A stretch of 64,000 nucleotides of DNA from NCBI GenBank assembly GCA_014526335.1, contig JACTAT010000132.1, positions 459,001 through 523,000 on the forward strand, given 5' to 3'. The stretch is from Chrysaora quinquecirrha (Eukaryota; Cnidaria; Scyphozoa; Semaeostomeae; Pelagiidae). Positions 1 to 16,800 of the stretch are shown one piece after another. The notes beneath the pieces are model-generated. The model was not told where the DNA came from. It saw only the letters and a program-made list of their open reading frames with translations, and made no database searches. Both the position numbers and the translations under genes were made by a program. The first letter of the stretch is position 1. Each line of letters opens with the position of its first letter.

Positions 1-95
1 CTTGGACTTTTTCTTTCGGCTATGTTGAGCTTAATTCAGTTCCATACATATGTATATATTGTCATATCTACATTTATTTGCCATTCATGAAAAGA
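1..95 (+). repeat. Dispersed repeat, also at 16925-17010 and 17150-17215
   Basis: The segment ggctatgttgagcttaattc through a CATACATATGTATATATT core to gccattcatga recurs twice in ADAM10 intron 3 with tgttgagcttTCTTCAnCACCATACAT and a gtcatgaatggc end. It is an interspersed repeat of unknown class. Confidence 0.6.
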
Positions 96-293
96 TGCAC
101 AATTTTAGGATACTTTGAGAAGTTGAAACTCTTGTCTTGCAAGGCTGAACAACCTAAACTGGCGAAAACTGTGCGTTTTAGCGTACTTAATCCTGCAAAA
201 ATTTGACAATTTTTTATTGTTTATTCAGCATAAGTTCCTGTAGTTGAGTTTACACCATTCTCAATTAATTTTTTTTTTAATTTTGCTTTTCAG

Positions 294-6424
<6,131 letters not shown>

Positions 6425-6752
6425 TTTATTCCTGAGAACCTTCATTACTTTGTTTAATTTCGTATGTATCTTTTGACTAAACTAATTTACCATTAACATC
6501 TCCCATTAATTAACCATTTTGCCTCGATACCAAAAAGCAGCCTCGATTATATGCAACAGCCTCGATTAAGGACTACAGCCTCGACTCGATACCACATTCT
6601 ATTTGAGATACCCATCCCAATCTTATCAATTATCAACTAACTTTGCCGTTATCACCCAATACACTAACTCATCAATTCAACAGTTTAATTTGTGTTTATT
6701 TAGTAATTTCGTTACCCATTTTAATTCACACCTTGGCGGGCTGAGGTTATCA

Positions 6753-6758
6753 AATAAA
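6753..6758 (+). terminator. Candidate polyadenylation signal of the collagen gene
   Basis: A canonical AATAAA lies about 330 bp after the TAA at 6424, within AT-rich sequence and before the GTTA repeat array. It is the first such hexamer I noticed downstream of the gene. Confidence 0.4.
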
Positions 6759-7084
6759 GGTCTGTTACTAATTAGTTAATAGTTAATATATAATATAGAA
6801 TATAATGACGAAAATTAATCATCTTGATTGATTATTAATATTGCAATTTGAATTCAGAATTCGTCCATGTGTTCTTTCTATTGAATCTCTCTTGTCATTG
6901 CCTACATTGATTGGTTGTGATTCTGACTTCAATAATCAGTAATCAATTTGTGGATCGTGTGGATCAGCTTTTTGATTAACTATTTGTAGTCACCAAGCAA
7001 TGTTAAACAAACCTACACGCTAAGCTAAGCTGCAATCTCTATTGTTTTAGAAGAAATCTTGTAAGAAACTTATAGTTTCATTAC

Positions 7085-7480
7085 GGGTAAGTTAGTAAGC
7101 GAGTTCGCACGTTAGTTAGTTAATTAGCTAGTTAGTTAGTTAGTTAGTTAGTTACTAAACTGGTTACTTAGTTACGTTGTTAGTTGGTTTGTTAGTTACT
7201 GGTTTAGTTAGTTAGCCTGTTAAATAGTTACGATAGTTAGCCAGCTAGGTAGTTAGTAAGTTAATTAGTTAGTTAGTTGGTTGGTTAGTTAGTTAGTTAG
7301 TTAGTTGGTTGGTCAGTTAGTTAGTTAGTTATTAAGCTGGTTACTTAGTCACGTTGTTAGTTGGTTTGTTAGTTACTGGTTTAGTTAGTTAGCCTGTTAA
7401 ATAGTTACGATAGTTAGCCAGCTAGGTAGTTAGTTAGTTAATTAGTTAGTTAGTTAACTACTACGCGACGTAACTTGCTT
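7085..7480 (+). repeat. GTTA tetranucleotide array with internal ~180-bp duplication
   Basis: Mostly (GTTA)n. A distinct segment (aaactggttacttagttacg through agttagccagctaggtagtt) occurs twice about 180 bp apart, at 7148 and 7332. It lies between the collagen and LYSMD genes. Confidence 0.9.
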
Positions 7481-8199
7481 ACTTAGTTAGCTAATGTGCG
7501 AAATGCCCCTCGAACAAGAGGACTGAAAATCGATAACCTAAAAAGATCTCTGTCTTCAAAACCTTCCTTGCTCGTGCTTTTCATTAATTTTCGTCTTATC
7601 ATAATGAAAAGATCGGAAACTGCAGGCTTAGAATTTTAAAAGTGCTAAATGATTTTCGGCGGGGATGTCGACGCCAGAAACAGGGCAGGGCAGAGCAGCA
7701 GAGGGAGCAGCAACAATAATTTTAATGAGGGTAACAGGGATCAATTACCCTTCTTGCCCCTTGCCTGGTATCACTCTTTGTGGAGATCAGCATAACGTTT
7801 ATCGCTCGAAGGCTTATGCAGCATCTCTCGCTCTCTCAGCTCATTTTTATCGAATACCTTGTCAGTTTAGCATTTGTACGAATAGAAAATTTCAACACTA
7901 TAGTGTATATCGAACATTTGTTTACTCTTGATTCAATGGAAATCCCTTGGAGATCCTTTTATTTTGATAAGCATTTCGTACATCTTTTTCAAGCGTGAAT
8001 TAATTACTCCGTCGGCTTCAGCAAGCATTGTAACCAGAGTTTACCGGGGTTTACCAGGGTGTACCAGGGTTTCACAGAGACGAAAAAAATCCGCTCGATT
8101 TGCTCATTTTTTCGCAACCTCGCTTTGGACAACAGAACAGAAGCTTTTGTTTCTCGTTTTCAAAATCGACGTCACAACAAAAACAAAATCGAAACTTTT

Positions 8200-8364
8200 T
8201 ATTTTTTGAGCATTTTTGGAAATGGCGGACGAAGGAAGTTTCGCTGCGACTAGCTGACTAGGATTATTCACGCTGACCTCTGAGTTACCTTGGCGTTTGT
8301 GACCAACCCACAGCCTAAATTTATTCACTGTTGATGTCACTGTGACCTGCCTGTGTTAGAATTA
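8200..8364 (+). promoter_or_regulatory. Probable 5' UTR/promoter of the LYSMD gene with a YY1-like site
   Basis: About 145 bp before the ATG, aaatggcggacg (8219-8230) resembles the YY1 consensus AAnATGGCG, which is typical of TATA-less promoters just downstream of transcription starts. No TATA box is visible. The assignment rests on motif and position only. Confidence 0.35.
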
Positions 8365-11300
8365 ATGCTGAAGCTTTCGAGACGACGGGAAGACATTTAC
8401 CAAATGAATGACTTTGCAAGTTTGAAGGAAGACGGCCCAACGAGTTTGACTGGTTCAATATCACTTCAGAGGAGTTATGGGGCGACAAGAGCTGATCTCA
8501 ACTACACAGATACTAAACTCATGTCGCATAAAGTTCAAGCTAGCGATACGTTGCAAAGTTTAGCCATAAAATACGATGTTTCGGTAAGACAAGCCTGTCG
8601 GGTGTCGATCTAAAAGTTTTGGTTTCATTTCCCTATCATTCATTCAGTCGATCTCAATCATGTATGTGTCATGTGAATGTGAATTGTGAAAACTTGATCC
8701 TCACTTGCTTTGAAACATTTGCCATCATTATCAACATCATCCTCATCAATCATCATCATCATTAGTGCCATCATTATCATCGTCAACATCATCATCCAGT
8801 CCTCAGAGTGTGTGAGTGGTGCAGCCGAGATTTTTGCTCAAATCATTCTGTGCACCGATGTACCTTTGTTCTATTGTTTCCATGTCTTTTCCGTGTCTTC
8901 GGTTATTAAGTCTGTTCAAATCATATTTTAGCTGCATGAGCAGTTTCTTGCCAATGAAACCCCCCATGATCTCCTTGAAGGGTGCAAACTCTGCAGACTG
9001 GATTGTCATTGTCTTATCATCATCATCATTGTCATTGTCATCATCATCATCATCATAGTCATAATCATCATTATCAGATGGGTCAAACAATTAAACAAAC
9101 AACCACAGACAGTGGCGTAGGAGCCGGGGGGCCAGGGGGGCACGTGCCCTCCCACTTTTCTGCCAAATCTTATGCCTGCCCCTTTTATATCTGAATAGTG
9201 CCCCTTCCTTACACCTTGAAGGGCTAAGTAGGACCACCAACTGCCTTGGAAATATGTTTATATAATTAAGAATAGTCCGAAAGAGGCTATGAGAGCCAAA
9301 GTAGCTGCTTCTATATTCAAAATTTTCCTGGGGAGCATGCCCCCAGACCCCCTTGGAGGGTGCACCATCAGCGCACTTGCTCTCTATATTGCCCCTTTTT
9401 TCATGTGCCCCCCACTTTTCAATACCCTCCTACGCCTCTGACCACAGAAACTGTTTATTTGATGCCTTGACTTTGCAATTATTTTATTTTAGGTTGAAAA
9501 ATTAAAGAGAATAAACAAAATTTGGTCAAATGACAGTTTATTTTTGAAAGAAACGATAAAGATCCCTTATGTGGCGCCTGTAAATAAATGGGAAGATGAT
9601 TCAGATGAGGATAATGATGAAGAGAATTCTAAAAAAGATGAAGACTCTAACAATACAAAAACACAAATAAATGATTCAAAGTCGAAAGATAATGCTGGAA
9701 ATGTAACAGATGATGAGGAAATTTCTCAACAAGAAGCTGAACTGATTTCTGAAACAAACTGTAGCAATTTTTTGTTGGATATTGATGACAGGATTAAAAA
9801 GTGCAAAAAAGAATGGAAAAAGAAAGAGTAAGTTTTTTTATTTTATTCTTTCAATTTCATGTCCTCTGATTCATACTGTATCCAGAAATCATTGCTACTT
9901 TGTCGTGTGACAAGTTGACCAGAAACTTTTTCGGCTTAGTGGTGTGGCGAGTAGGTAGCATGGCGAGTTGTCCAGAAACTTTTTGACTTTGTCGTGTTGT
10001 GAGTTGGCAGTGTGGTGAGTTGACCAGAAACATTTACGACTTTGTCGTGTGGCTTGTTGGCAGTGTACCGAGGGGACCAGAAACCATTGCTACTTGGTCG
10101 TGTGGCGAGCTGACGAGCAACTGTTGTGACTTGGTCGTGTGGCGAGTTGGCAATGTGGCGAGTTGACCAGAAACATTTACGACTTTGTCGTGTGGCTTGT
10201 TGGCAGTGTAGCGAGGGGACCAGAAACCATTGCTACTTTGTCGTGTGGCGAGTTGACCAGCAACTGTTGTGACTTGGTCGTGTGGCGAGTTGGCAATGTG
10301 GCGAGTTGACCAGAAACATTTACGACTTTGTCGTGTGGCTTGTTGGCAGTGTAGCGAGGGGACCAGAAACCATTGCTACTTTGTCGTGTGGCGAGTTGAC
10401 CAGCAACTGTTGTGACTTGGTCGTGTGGCGAGTTGGCAATGTGGCGAGTTGACCAGAAACATTTACGACTTTGTCGTGTGGCGAGTTGGTAGTGTGGCGA
10501 GAGGACCAGAAACTATTGCTACTTGGTCATGTGTCGACTTGACCAGCAACTGTTGCGACTTGGTCGTGTGGCGAGTTGGCTGTGTGGCGAGTTGACCAGA
10601 AACATTTACGAATTTGTCGTGTGGCTTGTTGGTAGTGTGGCGAGGGGACCAGAAACGATTGCTACTTGGTCGTGTGGCGAGTTGACTAGGAACTGTTGTG
10701 ACTTGGTCTTGTGGCGAGTTGGCTGTGTGGCGAGTTGACCAGAAACATTTACGACTTTGTCGTGTGGCGAGTTGGTAGTGTGGCGAGAGGACCAGAAACC
10801 ATTGCTACTTGGTCATGTGTCGACTTGACCAGCAACTGTTGCGACTTGGTCGTGTGGCGAGTTGGCTGTGTGGCGAGTTGACCAGAAACATTTACGACTT
10901 TGTCGTGTGGCTTGTTGGCAGTGTAGCGAGGGGACCAGAAACCATTGCTACTTTGTCGTGTGGCGAGTTGACCAGCAACTGTTGTGACTTGGTCGTGTGG
11001 CGAGTTGGCAATGTGGCGAGTTGACCAGAAACTTTGTCGACTTTGTCGCGTGGCGAGTTGGCAGTGTAACGAGGGGACCAGAAACCATTGCTACTTGGTC
11101 GTGTGGCGAGTTGGCAATGTGGCGAGTTGACCAGAAACTTTGTCGACTTTGTCGCGTGGCGAGTTGGCAATGTGGCGAGTTGACCAGAAACTTTGTCGAC
11201 TTTGTCGCGTGGCGAGTTGGCAGTGTGGCGAGTTGACCAGAAACATTTACGAATTTGTCGTGTGGCTTGTTGGTAGTGTGGCGAGGGGGCCAGAAACCAT

Positions 11301-11605
11301 TGCTACTTGGTCGTGTGGCGAGTTGACCACCAACTGTTGCGATCAACTGTTGCGTGTTTCGAGTTGGCTGTGTGACGACTGGCGAGCTGACCAGAAAGCC
11401 TACGAAATCTATCATTTCATGTTTGATCGTTTGGTCAAGGTAGAAGGCCTCTTTCTTGTTTCCATCACATTAATAGGTTATTATTCTTATTTGCAGAAAA
11501 CAGCAATCTACAAAAAGCCAAGTTCCTTACGTTTCGTATGACAGTAATGACGCCAATAAATTATCCCCTACCAAACAGACAGCGTCGGTTCTAGAAAAAC
11601 TTTAA
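8365..11605 (+). CDS. LYSMD: LysM domain-containing protein, LYSMD1/2-like
   Basis: Three exons: 8365-8583, 9493-9827 and 11497-11605, with phases 0 and 2, giving 220 aa. That is close to human LYSMD1 and LYSMD2. The N-terminal 55 residues include an SLQRSYGAT segment resembling the RSYGST motif of LYSMD2. A LysM domain spans about residues 55-98 (HKVQASDTLQSLAIKYDVS, then VEKLKRINKIWSNDSLFLKETIKIP) and is split by intron 1 exactly where the motif passes into the second helix. An acidic low-complexity linker follows, then NFLLDIDDRIKKCKKEW, which matches the conserved C-terminal DFL-LD-QI helix of the family. The ATG at 8365 is preferred over an upstream in-frame GTG. The family is intracellular and its function poorly known; it is not a peptidoglycan enzyme. 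Confidence 0.86.
9110..9440 (+). mobile_element. hAT-type MITE with perfect 8-bp target duplication
   Basis: The element begins CAGTGGCGTAGGAG and ends CTCCTACGCCTCTG (imperfect TIRs). It is flanked on both sides by the 8-bp direct repeat ACCACAGA (9102-9109 and 9441-9448). No transposase is encoded. It sits in LYSMD intron 1, just 5' of exon 2. Confidence 0.88.
9930..11400 (+). repeat. Minisatellite, ~47-bp unit with ~142-bp higher-order period
   Basis: Units read ttgtcgtgtggcgagttggc, then a variable agtgtggcgag, then ttgaccagaaac plus a variable linker. Three unit types (aaacatttacgac, aaaccattgctac, caactgttgtgac) repeat in fixed order at about 142 bp (for example 10197, 10339). It fills most of LYSMD intron 2. 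The long ORFs here are repeat artefacts. Confidence 0.92.
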
Positions 11606-12148
11606 CAAATTTTAAATTCAAGTTATATGTAATGTAACGTTGTTATTATTGTATCATAATTTGATAAGTTTAGCCAGACAAGAAATTTTAAATTGTTTTA
11701 AATTTAATTCTATTTAATTTTTCAATATTTAATTTTTGATTACGTAGAATCTGGACGAATAAGAAATATAATTTGATTGCTGATAGTAGGGTTCCATGTT
11801 GCTAGAGGTCGTGGGGGTCGCCGAGTCGTAACGGGGTCGTAAAAACTATAGAAAATGTGGTATATACGTGCTGCCTCGGTTTATAGGTTTTTTGCCTGAT
11901 TCTTTGCTCTTCTCTTCTTAACTGTCAAGTGTGAAACTTTGCCCATATCCTGGTTATCACCCCCTCGCTACATTATCTAAGGCACATACATAGTTCCCTG
12001 CATATAGGAGTTTCCCAACCCTTGGTTGTCACATCCTGTCTTGCCAGTGCTAGGTAGGTTTTTCGTCAGAAATTTCGCCAAAAAGATTAGGGGAAAATTA
12101 ACCTGATTCCCAATGACACATGATTTGTTTGAAGCTTTCGAAAAACTA

Positions 12149-12405
12149 CATTTTTTTAATAAGCAACTGTAGTCAATAAGCAACTAGGGCTGAAATTTTG
12201 CTAACATTTTTGCGTACGATAGCTTTCCTTACCAAGTATATCGTTGCTCTAACTTGTTAACAATTACACTGAATGCAAGAAAAGAGCCAAAATAAGAGTT
12301 TTTTAGGGGGTACCAGCCATTCTGTGATGTGAGGGCTTAAATACTAGATATTTTAAGTAACTTTATGCGCCGGACCAAAAGTCCAGTTGCTTATTAGAAA
12401 AAGTA
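12149..12405 (+). mobile_element. T-tract MITE, AAGCAAC subfamily, copy 1
   Basis: The ends are tttttttaataagcaact and gttgcttattagaaaaagta, inverted, inside TA dinucleotides. Both have the adjacent motif (agggctg, ggaccaaaagtc) shared with copies at 22877, 36702 and 40424. Confidence 0.75.
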
Positions 12406-12807
12406 TATTTTGTTAGCATGTTATTTGCATTTTAATTGGCTAAATAAACAAGTATATTACTTACTAAAATAAAATGAATAATTTGAATTTTATTATCATA
12501 TAAACTTTGTGAAATAGCTTTGTAAAATTTTTGAAATGAAACGAATTTGTGCTACAACTTTTTTCAGTTTTTGCAGTCTGGGTGTGTCAACGGAGTTAAT
12601 AAAAGCTCCCAATTTCTTCTACGGTATAATAATCTCCGAAAAGTCCATTTCTATCACCTAAAGACTTTTTTGAGATTTTCTTCTTCCAAAAAGAATTTTG
12701 TCTTTGAAAAAGAACTTGATAATGAATAAAATAACCAGAAGCTTAAACATTTTTTAAGATAGCAAACGAAAGATGACAAGATATTTGCTATCGACTATAT
12801 ATTCGAC

Positions 12808-12864
12808 TGCACTTTCCAGCAATCATCATCAGGGTTACTCTGATGATGACTGCTGGAAAGTGCA
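12808..12864 (+). repeat. Near-perfect 25-bp hairpin
   Basis: The arms TGCACTTTCCAGCAATCATC.. (12808-12832) and its complement (12840-12864) differ by one base, with a 7-nt loop. The flanking text (gatagcaaacgaaagatgac) looks like the end of a repeat. It lies between LYSMD and ADAM10. Confidence 0.85.
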
Positions 12865-13199
12865 ATCAATAAATCGATAAGCTTCATTTTATTCATTATC
12901 AAGTTGTATGCCCGTTTGGATATAGAAAAAGAACTTCTTTTCCTCATAAGAACTACAACCCGTTAAAACTTTTGTCTCTATAGAATGATGATGATGATGA
13001 TGATGATATTTGATTCATGAAAAACATACATATTCAAAAATTAAATATATACGAGTTCCATACCCCCCAGAAGAAGCAGTGCTTATCGAGTTTGGGGGCG
13101 CTTACAAACAAAACATAAGGATGTAACAGCAATATCTACAAGAATGTCTTTACAAGAATGTCTTATAAAGGCTGCGAAACCAAATAAACGATGTGGACT

Positions 13200-13630
13200 T
13201 TCAAAGAAGGGCCTTGCCAAACAATTAGAAATTGTTTCTCAAACATTTGAGACTTGCCAAACAATGTTTGACCATTGGTCATGTCGTGAAACATTCCTTC
13301 ACAAGCAGAATGGCTAAGCACGCATTTGAGAAAACTTCAATAATATTTTCTTCTTGTCACAAGCAATAAATGTTTGATGTGCAATGTTTTTTGTCTTGGC
13401 CAATTGCAAAACACTTTTTTGAGAAGCAAAGTCTACATGTTTGACAAACAATATTTGATCGCTTAGCCACGATCAAATATTGCTTGCCCAACTTTTAGGA
13501 TCTTTTGTAAAATCAATGTTTGATGATATACTTATTTTTGCTTGTCGAACAATATTTTATGGCCTAGCTAAATGTGCAAACATTTCTTTGAAGCAAATCT
13601 CAAATGTTTGACAAACAATGTTTGACAGCT
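13200..13630 (+). repeat. Dispersed TGTTTGACAAACAATG repeat
   Basis: Several diverged copies of caaatgtttgacaaacaat followed by gtttgatcg and gacctggcc-like text. Related stretches occur at 4870-4990, 24870-25130 and 50560-50830. The class is unknown. Confidence 0.6.
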
Positions 13631-13663
13631 ATTCGTCATGCCAATATATTCGTTGCTATGTGA

Positions 13664-13671
13664 TGACGTCA
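13664..13671 (+). promoter_or_regulatory. Perfect CRE palindrome upstream of ADAM10
   Basis: TGACGTCA lies about 160 bp before the ADAM10 start codon. This is the full CREB/ATF consensus at promoter-like distance, in a stretch free of other repeats. Function is inferred. Confidence 0.45.
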
Positions 13672-13831
13672 TTGCGTGGGTGTAAAAGAGACTGGTATCT
13701 AGTGATGGAAATTCTTCTTCCATTATGCAGAAGTGAATCAGAATTTGGTGGCTGAATTTATATTGAAAGTAACAACAAAATATTCTATTAACTCGTTAAT
13801 TTTCGCTACATATCTAACTTAAAAGCAAATA

Positions 13832-16800
13832 ATGATGTTTCAAGTTTATTTTGGTCTTGTTTTGGTTGCTTTTTCTCAAGCAAGTAGTGTGCAAACGCCC
13901 GGAAAAGGTGAGTATGATGAGGTCGTTTCTTTAGGCCTACCTAGGCCGCCAGTCCGCAGTTTGCCTCTTGAGGACAAAACAAACATCCCGAAATGTTATT
14001 GTCGTCAATATATCTTGCTCAAATATTTTCTTTGCGCATAATTTTAAATCTTCTTAGGCAAGTAAAATATTAAAAGCTTAAAAAACTTGAAAATGGATTG
14101 ATGAAAACCTGCATGAAAATAGAATGTTTTGTTTTGTTGGAATTTTAATGCCGAGTAATTGCAGTGTTTTAAAAGCGCTAACATTTTGATTAGAAATTAC
14201 CAAAAAGCACTTAGGGCCTGTTCATATGGAGCAGGCTTGCCCACTAAAATGCAGAGAAGGAGGTGAAGGTGAAAATGAAATGGTGTTTTAGTGCCATTCG
14301 CTAGGATCTCAGTAGTAGGCTTACTAATCGAGACCTCAACCCTGGCTGTGGCGCTATCGTAGCTGGGTTCAAACCCCAACCACACTGAGCTCCTGACACC
14401 ATGAGTCAGTTTGATTACACCATAAGGCCACATCACCTTCCAAGCAGGGCCATTTAGGCAAGGCAAGAGCCCAGGGACTCACACATATAATTTGAAATCA
14501 TGTTCAGGCAAGCCTGCTTTGAGATCCTTCTTGACAAGGCAAGCCTTTGTCCTGTCAAAGCAAGATTAAATCCTCCCATAAAAGCTTGGGCCAAGCTTCT
14601 TTGCTTTGTTACAACAAAGTTGCTTGCTTTACAGTGTACCCATGCCTTGGGTGTGATTCTTTGATATGAATGAGTTGCATAAAACACCCTTTACTGCACC
14701 TTCAACTGATTTAACTTTGCTAGAAAGACCCCTTGTACCTTTTTATTAAAGGCCTTTTATATAAACCACTTGATTCCTTACTGATTGAAATGATTAATTG
14801 ATTGCATGATTGTTTGATTGATGATTATATGATTTCAGGTAATCGGCTGAATGATTTCATAACATATTATGAAGGACTTGATTACAACAAAAAAGATCTT
14901 CATGACAAACATTTACGTGTAAGACGATCGATTGAACCACACAAAGTACTTCACTTAGATTTCTACTCACATAGAAGGTATGAAGATCCTTATTGTTTAT
15001 TCTATTGATTTATTGAATGGATAACTAATTCATTGATTGACTGCTTGATCAGCTGATTGTTTGATCAGCTGATTATTTGCTCAGCTTTTTGTCTGATCAC
15101 CTGATTTTTTGGTCAGCTGATTATTTGATCAGCTGATTTGTTTGATAAGCTGATTGTTTGATAAGCTGATTATTTGATCAGCTGATTTGTTTGATCACCT
15201 GATTGTTTGATTGGCTGATTATTTGATGAGCTAATCTGTTGATCACCTAATTATTTGATCAGCTGATTTTTTGATCAGCTCATTGTTTGATCAGCTGATT
15301 ATTTGATCAGCTGATTTGTTTGATCAGCTGATTGTTTGATGAGCTAATCTGTTGATCACCTAATTATTTGATCAGCTGGTTATTTGATCAGCTGATTGTT
15401 TGATCAGCTGATTTGTTTGATCACCTGATTGTTTGATTGGCTGATTATTTGATGAGCTAATCTGTTGATCACCTAATTATTTGATCAGCTGATTATTTGA
15501 TCAGCTGATTGTTTGATCAGCTGATTGTTTGATCACCTGATTTGTTTGATCAGCTGATTGTTTGATGAGCTAATCTGTTGATCACCTAATTATTTGATCA
15601 GCTGCTTATTTGACCAGCTGCTTATTTGATCACCTAATTATTTGATCAGCTGATTATTTGACCAGCTGCTTATTTGATCAGCTGTTAATTTGATCAGCTG
15701 ATTGTTTGATCAGCTGATTGTTTGATCAGGTGATTATTTGATCAGCTAATTATTTGATCAGGTGATTATTTGATCAGCTAATTATTTGATCAGCTGATTG
15801 TTTGATTAGATGATAATTGGATGAGCTGATTATTTGATCACCTGATTCTCCCCTTGAAAATCACAAAATAATTTTCATCAAAGTGATTTAAATTTCAGTT
15901 ATTGCAACTGTCTACTTCCCTTGATTCTGATTACCATAGAAATTCAGTTGAAAGTGAAAACAACTGTCTTCTTCCCTAGATTCTGATGATCACAGATCTC
16001 ACCCGATAACTCAAATGACTGTCTGTTTCCCCTTGCCTTAGTTCCAGGGCCGTCGCTATGGGGGGGTGTGGGGGGTGTGACACCCCCCCGGGCAAGTCTT
16101 CTGTCGGCAAATTTGAGAAGAACGGGATCAACTTATACAGTGTATACAAGAATCAAACTGGCAAATGATTACAAAGTTGTTGCTCAACAGTTGAAAAGGT
16201 TGTGTTTCACGGCATTTTAGAGTTCAAAGTTCCAAAAGTTTTCCGGGGTAGTATGCCCCCGGACCCCTCTTGCATGTGGGTCCCCATTTCTATATGATGT
16301 TCTATGATTCAAGTATAATATTCCTGGCCTGACGGTTGTGTGCAAAGCATGGGAAACAAAAAGAAATTCGTCAAGGAAAGAGCAACAGCCAAGCCACACC
16401 CATCTCTAAAAGGCCACGCCCATTTTGTTGGCAAAATGCCGAGCTACACCCCGGTCATTGAGTCCTAGCGACGGCCCTGCTTAGTTCTGCCCCCAGTTGA
16501 AAATCTCACTCTTTGGCATTAATATTAACTTCCTTCTTTATCTGTTATTGATCTTGATTCCTGATTTGATGTAAAATTTTTCTTCCAGATATTTCCAACT
16601 TCGTCTGAAAAGAGATCTGACGATTTTTTCAGACAGATTTGTCATTCCAAAAGGAGACCACAGTTTTCACCCATCAAATATCTATGAAGGTCATCTTGCA
16701 AGTGAGTTTTTTGATACTTAATCAAAAGTCTTTTATGTTTGGTTTACACTATCATCCTCTTAGTCAGATTTTTCCACAAGTACCATGCCACAATAGATGG

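Larger units (their letters stand above)
6425..8199. other. Intergenic region between collagen and LYSMD genes
   Basis: It holds the collagen 3' UTR with a candidate AATAAA, three short cagcctcgatt-type copies near 6540-6580, the GTTA array and otherwise unremarkable AT-rich DNA. No further exon is convincing. Confidence 0.6.
11606..13663. other. Intergenic region between LYSMD and ADAM10
   Basis: It contains one T-tract MITE, the 25-bp hairpin, a short GAT run at 12983, and from 13200 to 13630 copies of a dispersed repeat built from atgtttgacaaacaatgttt. That repeat also occurs at 24870-25130 and 50560-50810. No exon seen. Confidence 0.6.

Noticed and set aside
7085..7480. A CRISPR-like array
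   Set aside because: Simple GTTA microsatellite without unique spacers; the DNA is eukaryotic.
9930..11540. Apparent proteins of 70-155 aa on both strands in the LYSMD intron
   Set aside because: Frames created by the 47-bp minisatellite; identical motifs recur in step with the repeat.
12840..12864. Hammerhead ribozyme from CTGATGA...GGAAAG
   Set aside because: The intervening nine bases cannot form a stem II, and the arms pair as one simple hairpin instead.
14261..14440. A tRNA gene suggested by A- and B-box sequences
   Set aside because: The boxes belong to a repeated SINE body; no cloverleaf with a proper acceptor stem was seen.
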